A DNA stretch of 64,000 nt from Plantago major (taxonomy: Eukaryota; Streptophyta; Magnoliopsida; Lamiales; Plantaginaceae): positions 3,162,001 through 3,226,000 of the forward strand of contig CM048843.1 of assembly GCA_026545765.1 (NCBI GenBank), given 5' to 3'. A program made the position numbers and the translations under genes. This document shows, in pieces, positions 55,894 to 64,000 of the stretch. Below the pieces are notes generated by a model. That model searched no databases. It had not been told where the DNA came from and saw nothing but the letters and a program-made list of their open reading frames with translations. The first letter of the stretch is position 1. Each line of letters opens with the position of its first letter.

Positions 55894-57852
55894 GGCATAG
55901 GAGGTCCACATACCGTCCACCGGCCATTAGTGGTACTAGTGGTGGTCCTGATGCGGGTAGCCCTTCGGGGGGCTATGACATTGGCGGGAGTTCACAGTCA
56001 CAGGTGCCTGAGACTCCCACTGGCTCGAGCGTGGGGACGTCACCCATGTTTGCTGACTTATCCTCAAGCGACGGTGTCCCTACACCGTTCGACACCGGTG
56101 CTAGTTGGAATGGAAGCGGTTTTGTTCCCGAGCAGGAAGAAGTAAGTATTATGCATTTGTAGAACATAACTTGGATAATTACTAAATGTTACATGAATAT
56201 ACTAATAAAGGTTGTTTCATGTCTATCTCATTTATATGAGCTTTGTACCGGGTGCCTCCGAAAATCTTGGTAAGATTATAAGACTTCGAAGGGAGAAGCC
56301 GGGTGAAGGAGGGGAGAAGTGGTCTACACTCCCGGAGAGGATGAAGCATCATTATTTTGATGAGATGCGGGTAAGCTTAAATGTTACAAAGCTTTATCCA
56401 TGTTCTTTGACTTGTTGTGCTGATTGAGTGGTATGTTAGCCACTGTACTTGGGTGATATGTTAGTCACCATTGTTTTAGTAAATTTTATGACAATTTGAG
56501 TGGTATGTTAGCCGTACTTGGGTGATATGTTAGTCACCATTCTTGAACTTGTTGTCTTTGATTTAGGTATGTTAGCCACTTGGGTGATATGTTAGTCACC
56601 ATTGTGTTAGTAAATTTTAGGACAATTTGAGTGGTATGTTAGCCAACGTAATTGAGTGATATGTTAGTCCTTCAACGTTCTTTCACCTTTGTGTTGATTG
56701 AGTGGTATGTTAGCCTTGTACTTGGGTGATATGTTGTTAGTCACCATTACTGAACTTGTTGTACTGATTTCGTGGTATGTTAGCCACTGTACTTGGGTGA
56801 TATGTTAGTCACCATTACTGAACTTATTGTGCTGATTTCGTGGTATGTTAGCCACTGTACTTGTGTTTACTTTAAATTCCAGCTTTCATTAATCTATTTG
56901 GGCTTGCTACTTATGGAAATGTTGTAGAAGTACTACTTCATTCCCAATGCCCTCATTCCCCAATGTGGCACTTTTGAGGCTTTGGGTCGAGTGTTATAAG
57001 AGGATGGTTTGCAACATGAAAGCCTCAGGGTAAAGCCATGATGGATGGGGATGATGAGTGGCACGTTAAGGAGAATCTTGAGAGATCCTTTGGTCATGGA
57101 CATGGCGGAGAAGAATAGAGCGAACCGGTTGGTAGGCGCGAGATGGCACCTCCGAGCATCATTATGGGTCGCGTCGTTGTTACTGAATGCCGGATGTCGG
57201 TTAGTATATATGTTATTTCTGACTTGCAATATGATTTGTACTTATGTTTTTTTGCTTTCATTTCTAACAATTTTCTACTTGTTTGCATGTTCTTCAGCTC
57301 CATGCCGGGGAGCCCACTACTGCTCTTCACCACTTCAAGAAGGCAAAAATGAGGAATGGCATGTGGACTGATCCTAGGGCCGAGCAAATTGGGGTATGTT
57401 TCTTTGTTAAGGTTCACATTTATATTTGTGTATATTATGGCTCGAGCGTATCTTCCTAAAACTGTATCTCATTTCGTATGCACTACACTATTGCGGTCGA
57501 GGTGGAGCGGATTATAGAGGAGAGGATGATCGATGGTCATGAACTCACAATTCGAGAGCAGGACCAAATATTCTTCCAAGTTAATCCGATGGACGCTAAG
57601 GGTCGAGTGTATGGGCTCGGCAGTTTGGGCCCTTCAATGACACCCGGTGGTAGCTTCTCCATGTCGCAGCAGGCATCCTCATCACATGAAAATTTCTACA
57701 CTCAAGAGCAGGTGAATGAGCTGATGAATCCTCTCAAGCAAACGATCGATCAACTTCTAGAGCAGCAAGCTCATATCACTCGTTGGATGGATGAGATGGC
57801 ACAACAGATGTTCGCTGCGAACCAACAACCACCGCCTCCTCCCGGTTCTTAG
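55894..57852 (+). pseudogene. TNPA-like (Transposase_24) gene of element C
   Basis: Exons are 55894-56139 (RSTYRPPAISGTSGG, Gly/Ser-rich, ending at GTAAGTATT), about 56207-56370 (GEKWSTLPERMKHHYFDEMR), 56930 to about 57198 (decayed), 57299-57393 (AGEPTTALHHFKKAKMRNGM, the Transposase_24 signature) and 57493-57852. The last exon encodes EERMIDGHELTIREQDQIFF, GRVYGLGSLG and a Gln-rich coiled coil ending PPPPPGS, with a clean stop. Intron two holds the hairpin repeat. The third exon has stops and frame breaks; the others are intact. The protein would bind the element's own subterminal motif, by analogy with En/Spm TNPA. Confidence 0.75.
56424..56870 (+). repeat. Intronic hairpin repeat of element C
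   Basis: About a dozen motifs, GTGGTATGTTAGCCAC and GGTGATATGTTAGTCACC, occur with less regular spacing than in A/B, but with the same constant loop and similar spacers. It lies in the intron after GAGATGCG/GTAAGC (donor 56371), acceptor about 56929. Confidence 0.88.
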
Positions 57853-58049
57853 ATGCTCATGTACTTACGTTGTTCTAGATACATACTTTTCACACTATTC
57901 ATTTTATTCGGATATTTAGTCTTTTGTTCGGATATTTTATCGAATCTCTATTTTAATTAATGCAATTTTATCACTTTCGGGTATATTATCTACGACTACA
58001 TTGTAAAACAGGTGAAATGTAAAAAACATAAAAATAAAAAAAATTAAAA

Positions 58050-58355
58050 AAAAAACCAGTTTAGGGACGGATATTATCCGTCCCTAAACCATCCCGTTGA
58101 TTAGGGACGGATTTATCCGTCCCTAGTGGTCACAGCCATTAAAGACGGATATTATCCGTCTCTACTGGTCTTTGACCATTAGGGACGGATAACATCTGTC
58201 CCTATTTAGGGATGGAAAACATATCTGTCCCTAAAGGGTTAGAGACGCCCGTTTTAAGGACGGGCGTCCCTATCCGTCCCTAACGGATTAGGGACAAATC
58301 GCTGATGGTTTAGGGACGGATAAATCCGTCCCTAAACGTTGGTTTTTTTGTAGTG
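58050..58355 (+). repeat. Right subterminal repeats of C
   Basis: GGGACGGATA and ATCCGTCCCTA dyads, including one AAAGACGGAT variant near 58140, end in TTTTTTTGTAGTG. Confidence 0.85.
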
Positions 58356-58358
58356 GTT

Positions 58359-58587
58359 TTAAAAAAAAATTATTTCTTTTTTTTTTTAATAAAAGTCAAA
58401 CTTGGGCGACGGATAATTATTATCCGTCGCCTAATTTAGCGACGGATAAGTTATCCATCGCTTATTAGCGACGGATAACTATTATCCGTCGCCAAACGGG
58501 GCGACGGATAGATTCCGTCGCCCCAATTAGCGATCCGTCGTTATGCGTCGCCCCATAACGTCGTTTTTTTCTGATTTTCTTGTAGTG
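58359..58587 (-). repeat. 5' terminus and outer subterminal repeats of B
   Basis: GCGACGGATA and TATCCGTCGC motifs end with the terminus ATTTTCTTGTAGTG. A/T runs at 58359-58390 correspond to the run at 2790-2826 in A. Confidence 0.85.
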
Positions 58588-59215
58588 TTGTACTCATTTC
58601 GAAGCTCGTGGGACAAGGAGCTCAGGTTGTCCATCAATTTCAACTTTCATACGCTATTTTCTCCGGAATTGAAGGTATTTTAGCTAAAACCCTTACTATT
58701 TTAAATTTGGGAATTTTGTTAATTTCGACAACTTTGAGCAATTGTATGTTTATAGTAAGTATGTAGTAGATAATTTAGCTTTTATTACGTATTGGGTTAA
58801 CTTTGAGATGTGCAATTGATATATTTATTGTGAAATTGGATTGTTAGTATGATGCTAGTATGATTGTAAGTATGTAGGGTATTTACTTAGCTATTTTCGT
58901 ATACATACTAGGATTATGAAGATTTAATTGTGTGTTTGGAGACAATTTGGTGATTTTGGTGATTTTAATATAATTTTGGAGTATTAACATAAAAATAATT
59001 ACTAATATTTTCATCTACAATTTATAATGTTAATAGATATATATGGAAGTTTAACTACTACAAAATTGAATTGTAATCGTAAAATGCATGTAATTCATTA
59101 GCAATTGTTAACGTATCCTAATTAAGAATGTAATTGTAATTGTAATGAAACTAAATACGTAATGCTATACATGTTATAAATCTAGTAAATTGAGACGCAG
59201 GTTAATTGTTGAATT

Positions 59216-61075
59216 ATGAATCCCGATCGTTCATGGATGTACCGTCACACTGTTAATGGCAGAATTGAATCTAGTTTTGTTGAAGGGGTTGAAGCCTTCA
59301 TTGCTTTTGCACTTACACAGACTACTTGTTTGAGTTGGGGGATGATGAAGTGCCCTTGCAATGCGAACAAATGTAGGAGTAGGCAATTTTTGCCTCCTAG
59401 AACGGTAGTCGAGCACTTGAAACGTAAGGGTTTCGCAGCTGAGTATGAGGTATGGTGTGATCATGGTGAGGAATCAATACCGTTCATGGATTATGGGAGT
59501 ATTCCTAAGCGTAAAAGAAGGAAGCAAAATGTGATCGGTAGTACTCAAAATACGTCTACATCTTATGCTAATCCTGATCATGAGAGGATTGAGCAAATGG
59601 TGCATGATGTTGCAGGTCTAGAGTTCATGGACACCGACCGGGATGTGGAGGAGCCACCGAATCCCGAGGATCAGGTGTTCTTTGACTTGTTGGAATCATC
59701 AAAGTAGCCAATTTGGCCGGGGTGTAAGAAGCACACCGAGTTGTCTTTGTTGTCTCGGCTAATGAGTTGTAAGGCCGAGGGTGGCCAATCTGATGTGAGC
59801 TTCAATAACACTGTACAACTGTTATCGAAGTGTTGCCCTGAACTAAACCTAGTACCCACCAACTTTTACCAAGCGAAGAAAAAGATGCGGGGGTTGGGGT
59901 TGCCTATGGTAACCATAGACTGTTGTCCAGATATGTGCATGATCTATTGGGGGAAGGCTGTAGATCTACTGAAGTGCAAGTTTTGTGGTAAGGACCGCTA
60001 CAAGCGTTACAAGGAGGGGGCTTCAAAGAAACGCCAGAAGAAAAATCTCCCACATAAGAAAATGTGGTACTTCCCTCTAGCACCTCGTTTGAAAAGGTTG
60101 TACGCTTCAAGTGCTTGTGCTGATAAAATGCGGTGGCACAAGGAGAGAGTAAGGGAGGCGGATGCAGTGGGTAGAATGGAGCACCCATCAGACTCACCGG
60201 CATGGAAAGAGTTCAACAAGACATATCCGGAGTTTGCAGCCGAGTCTAGAAATGTACGTTTGGGGCTTTGTACGGATGGTTTTAACACGTTTGGAAGTGA
60301 CCGGAAGTACTCTTGTTGGCCAGTCATGCTGACACCGTACAACCTGCCCCCCGGTGAGTGCATGAAAGAACCGTTCATGTTCTTGACTGCGTTGGTGCCC
60401 GGGCTAGCTGATCCAGGACAGAAGCTGGATGTGTTCTTGCAATCCCTAATCAAGGAGCTGATTGAGTTGTGGGAAAATATGGTATCCCTGCATATGATGT
60501 GTGAACGAAGAAGAACTTTACCTTGAGAGCAGCACTACTGTGGACCGTGAGTGATTTTCCTGCGTACTCCATGCTATCAGGAAGGAAAACTGCGGGTTTT
60601 CATGCTTGTCCACATTGTTTGGAGGACACTGATGCATTGAGACTGAAGGAGAGCGGGAAGGAATCTTGGTTTGACTGTCATCGTAGGTTTCTACCAAGGA
60701 ACCATCCGTTCAGGAAGAACAAGACTCAATTCTTGAAAAATAAAGTAGAGAATAAAGGCCCCCCGAGACAACTTCTTTGGTGCTGCAGATACTTGCGGAG
60801 ATTGATAGGCTGGGTCTTATGAAAGTGACTGAACTTGGGTGGGAGAAGCATAACAAGAAAATTGAGAACAAATGTGGATGGAAGAAGGGAAACATCTTCT
60901 GGGACTTGCCTTATTGGAGCAGTCTTCTTATACGTCACATGTTGGATTTCATGCACATTGAGAAGAATGTGTTCGAGAACTGCTTGAACATGATTTGCAA
61001 CATTCCCGGAAGACAAAAGGATCACGTTAAATCTAGAGCCGAGTTGGATACATGGTGTAAAAGGCCTGAGTTGAT
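59216..61075 (+). pseudogene. TNPD-like transposase of element D, N-terminal two thirds
   Basis: The ATG at 59216 starts MNPDRSWMYR after a 5' intron (58675-59200). The transposase-associated domain lies in an open frame to 59707, where a TAG stop interrupts. The next frame (59741-60526) has SLLSRLMSCKAEG, CMIYWGKAVDLLKCKFCGKD and most of tnp2: LGLCTDGFNTFGSDRKY, TPYNLPPGECMKEPF, FLQSLIKELIELW. Frames at 60523-60760 (SDFPAYSMLSGRKTAG) and 60777-61075 (LDFMHIEKNVFENC) complete tnp2. At about 61075 the sequence jumps into the intronic hairpin repeat, so DUF4218, DUF4216 and the front of the TNPA-like gene are deleted. This copy has the best preserved tnp2 domain in the window. Confidence 0.87.
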
Positions 61076-61165
61076 ATGTTAGTCACTGTACTTGGGTGAT
61101 ATGTTAGTCACAATTACTGAACTTGTTGTGCTGATTTCGTGGTATGTTAGCCACTGTACTTGGGT
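61073..61165 (+). repeat. Remnant of the intronic hairpin repeat in D
   Basis: Three to four motifs (GATATGTTAGTCAC, GGTGATATGTTAGTCAC, GTGGTATGTTAGCCAC) directly follow the broken transposase. Confidence 0.85.
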
Positions 61166-61219
61166 TTATCTTTAAATTACTACTTTCATTAACCTTGTGT
61201 AATTTCTACTTCTTATGGA

Positions 61220-62010
61220 AATGTTGTAGAAGTACTACTTCATTCCCAATGCCTTGATTCCCCAACTGTGGCCTGTTTTCGAGACTGTTAGATCATAGTG
61301 CTATAAGAGGATGGTTAACAACATGAAAACCGATGGGGTAAAGCCGCAGTTCATAGGGGATGATGAGTGGGCACTTGGCAGGAGTACTGGAGGGATCCCT
61401 TTGTCGAGGGGACAATGGCGAAGAGCGAACCGGTTGGCGAGGTGCGAGATGGTAATGCAGACTCGAGCATTATTATGGTCGCGAGTCATTATTCTGAGCC
61501 TTGATATCGGTTAGTATATATGTTATTTATGACTTGGAATATGATTTGTACATATGTGTTTTGCTTTCATTTCTAACAACTTACTACTTGTTTGCATGTT
61601 CTTCAGCTCCATGTCGGGGAGCCCACTACTGCTCTTCACCACTTCAAGAAGGCAAAAATGAAGAATGGCATCTGGACTGATCCTAGGGCCGAGCTAATTG
61701 GGGTACGTTTCTTTGTTAAGGTTCACATTTGCATTTGTGTATATTATATATCGAGCGTATCTTCCCAAAACTGTATCTCATTTCGTATGCACTACACTAT
61801 TGCAGACTGAGGTGGAGCGGATCATGGAGGAGAGGATGATCGACAATCATGAGCTCACTATTCGAGAGCAAGACCAGATATTCTTCCAAGTCAACCCGAT
61901 GGACGCTAAGGGTCGAGTGTATGGGATCGGTAGTTTGGGCCCTGCATTGACGGGTGGTAGCTTCTCGGTGTCTCAGGCATCCTTATCACGTGAAAAATTG
62001 TGTCTGGAAT
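61220..62010 (+). pseudogene. TNPA-like gene of element D, C-terminal exons
   Basis: A decayed exon (about 61225-61450) is followed by 61609-61703 (GEPTTALHHFKKAKMKNGIW, ending at GTACG) and the last exon from 61806 (EERMIDNHELTIREQDQIFF, GRVYGIGSLGP). The match to C ends at SREK near 61997; the frame then closes in unrelated sequence at 62010. The coiled-coil tail and the element's right end are missing. Confidence 0.75.
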
Positions 62011-64000
62011 AGAATTTTATAGGTTTTATAGAGGTGTTATATAAGGTGTGTAAAAGTTTTTAAGATCATTAATTGATTTTTATGTCATTTGATTGGTTTA
62101 AGGTTGTTATAATAAATGAAAAAGTAAAGTGAGTAGAGAGCTAAAATTTAATTGAATTATGTATAGCTGATGGATTAAAAACGGGTATCTTTTAACGTGA
62201 TAAATTTGCATGACAAACTGGGCGAGAAGTACAACTCGATTAAAACCGGACTTTAGTATTGTAATAAGGTTTCCTTCTATTATTGTTTGGACTCTGCATC
62301 TCTTACAGTATGCTCTTCGTAAATCATAGTCTATATTAATAAAATTGTTTGTTTTACCTCTTAAGGAAAGTAAACAGCGCTAGTTAAGTACTACTATTCA
62401 CACAATTTTCATTGTCGATATCATTGTAAATGTGTGTGACAAGGATAGGGGAAGTATTGTCAACTTCTTATCATCGCAAATTCAATTATTGGTTCTAGAA
62501 CAGTTGTATGGTAACAAAGTTAGAAGGATCAAATAGACCATGACATTTTTAATCCTATACTATTATTGACTATTGGGGTAAGGTGGAATGTGGATGCATT
62601 TTGCAATTCCAAAAGGTGAGAAGTAGCTTTTTTTTTTTTTTTTTTTTTTTAGAGAAAAAGGTCAGAAGTAGCTAAGTTCTGATTTTTCATCAACTTGCTT
62701 GCTTGCTTTTCTGGGATATGAATCGATGCCATTTCCACATTCCGGTCAGATTAGTTTCTAGAGATAGATGATGAGTCGTAGCAACACTTTCTTTGTACTT
62801 TGTAGTACATATGCAAAATTGTGTTGCCTTGAAACAAATGTGTTACTTTCATGGTCCGCCACACAATCTTGGTATACATGTGCCCTACCGAGTTTAAAAT
62901 GAGTCAGTACGGGGTGGCACTCTGATTTTGGTTCATTAACAATCGCGATCGCCCTTGATCACCTAAACTAAGACCATCTCCAATCCAGAGTTTCACCATG
63001 GATGATAGTTGATGGAGATGAACTCTAGCTAGCAGAGTTTCATCGGGAATGATAATGCTATAGCCACACCAAAATTTACGCTCCAATCATAAATAAATAT
63101 GAATTCTAAATTCATATGTTACATGAAGTTGCTCCAAACAATTAAACAATGTGATACAATCGTGTATAAAAACTTATAAATTATTATTTTAAATCTAATT
63201 TTGAAAATAAGCTATAATAGTGGCTTGGGTTCGGACCGTCACTTGTCATATACACAGGACACAGCCACTCAGTTTTATAGAATATGGTGTATCTTGGACT
63301 TTGAGAACCCAACATAAAGTCTGAAGCACCATGTCCTAAAATCACCTCAACTTATGATAGTTCACTCAAGTTCACCAAACTAATTCTCCTTAAGTCGGAC
63401 GCCTGCTCGACTCGAATGCAGTGGCCTAGTGTATATGACATATTTGTACTTGTCTACAATTGTATAACCCTTTATTTGACACTCTATTTAACATATTAGT
63501 TCATTTCTTAACATAGAAGATGTTTATATTAGCACGTTGTATTGATGAATTGAAGATCATACACGTATTAAAGATAAAAAGCAAATCTAGTAAGAAAATT
63601 GATTTTCCTAATTAACAGAAAAATCATATCATAACTAATGTAAAGAGAAATTTCGTATAAAGAAGGAGAGTGTGCCATACATTCGGGGTGGGAGGAATAT
63701 GATTTTTTCTATCATATAAAGAAGGAGAGTGTGCCCTACACTCCCTAACATTAAAACCCTTTGTTACATTTGTTTAGTTGACCTAAGTTCAAAAAAGCTC
63801 AAAACCCGAATTCTCCTGTTTCACAACGTAGCGTTCGGTTTGAAGTAGTGTGGCTAATCCAATAAATAATATCACGTGATAGCATTAACAAATAACAATA
63901 ACAGAGTACTGTACTAAATTAAAATTGTTGCAAGTTGCATAGTTTAATTAGTTGGAGATCGAGTACGTAGTTTCTTGTGATTGCACATGATATATCAGAT
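62011..64000. other. Spacer right of the nest
   Basis: No supported gene lies here. It is AT-rich DNA with a poly-T run (about 62622-62650) and one direct repeat (63656-63740). Frames are short, and no terminal repeats pair up. Confidence 0.6.
63656..63740 (+). repeat. 26-base direct repeat, two copies
   Basis: TATAAAGAAGGAGAGTGTGC... occurs at 63656-63681 and 63715-63740 with one or two differences and a 59-base period. Confidence 0.8.

Larger units (their letters stand above)
51062..58355 (+). mobile_element. CACTA element C, innermost of the nest
   Basis: Complete ends CACTACAAGAAAAGTCGG and GTTGGTTTTTTTGTAGTG are flanked by the 3-bp duplication GTT (51059-51061 and 58356-58358). It is 7294 bp long. 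It carries GGGACGGAT-type subterminal repeats at both ends, a TNPD-like and a TNPA-like gene on the plus strand, and the intronic hairpin repeat. It belongs with D, not with A/B, in leader, repeat motif and protein sequence. Because it lies inside B, which lies inside D, it is the latest of the three insertions. Confidence 0.93.
43344..58587 (-). mobile_element. CACTA element B, inserted in D and split by C
   Basis: Its plus-strand left edge is CACTACAAAAAATCTGG and its right edge is CTGATTTTCTTGTAGTG. The 3-bp duplication TTG flanks it (43341-43343 and 58588-58590). Genes run on the minus strand. The 5' subterminal region (58587-58359, then 51058 downward) is interrupted by C. Reading from 51061 to 58359 restores a sequence matching the left end of A, including its A/T-rich run. 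Its own length without C is about 7.9 kb. It is the same family as A. Confidence 0.93.
42933..61997 (+). mobile_element. CACTA element D, outermost host of a nest, 3' end lost
   Basis: Element D begins CACTACAAGAAAAATAGG at 42933, followed by GGGACGGAT/ATCCGTCCC subterminal repeats and a leader up to 43343. It is interrupted by element B and resumes at 58591. Comparing with the same place in C (GGCCAATCTTG then TTTCGAAGCTCG, near 51516-51538) shows the two parts are continuous. After a transposase front half and an internal deletion at about 61073, it ends with the last TNPA-like exon. Similarity to C stops near 61997, so the right terminus and its repeats are missing. Its own sequence totals about 3.8 kb. 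Confidence 0.88.

Overview
The window looks like nuclear DNA of a flowering plant, very probably a eudicot. It has intron-bearing plant transposons (CACTA, Gypsy, Copia, hAT, MULE, Stowaway-like), AT-rich spacers, a CC-NB-ARC-LRR resistance gene and a group I AP2/ERF regulator. The style of the resistance gene (R1-like, single exon) reminds me of Lamiales, but that placement is inference only. Just two genes look intact and single-copy: the NLR at 13331-15982 (+) and the ERF at 37257-38219 (-). Almost everything else is transposon sequence, mostly frame-broken.

Layout. 1-2333 is the gag end of a Gypsy retrotransposon on the minus strand, with its primer-binding site and then its LTR. That LTR is split by a complete CACTA element, here called A (2598-10422, TSD TAA). 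After the LTR come a MULE transposase relic (11132-11402), a gene-poor stretch, and the NLR. 16600-20100 holds a Helitron 3' terminus, a hAT miniature element (17468-18084, 8-bp TSD) and a purine-rich tandem repeat. 20100-22680 is a diverged tandem array carrying a short non-autonomous CACTA (20961-22134, TSD AAC). 23123-25125 is a solo LTR with a 5-bp TSD. Next come a Ulp1-like peptidase fragment, a Copia element without its 3' end, and a Gypsy element (minus) that joins the Copia end directly. The ERF gene follows with a recognisable promoter.

42933-61997 is a three-level nest. CACTA element D (+) was entered by B (43344-58587, minus, TSD TTG). B was then entered by C (51062-58355, plus, TSD GTT). 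The host sequences can be read continuously across each insertion, so the order D, then B, then C is well supported.

The CACTA elements encode a TNPD-like transposase (transposase-associated domain, tnp2, DUF4218, DUF4216) and a TNPA-like protein (Transposase_24 family). Subterminal arrays of a CGACGGAT-type or GGACGGAT-type motif flank these genes and are the presumed TNPA binding sites. A and B form one family, C and D another. All four carry, in one intron of the TNPA-like gene, a repeat made of short hairpins with a constant loop and changing stems. A and B also carry a duplicated first coding exon with its own splice acceptor. These two features are the least explained things in the window.
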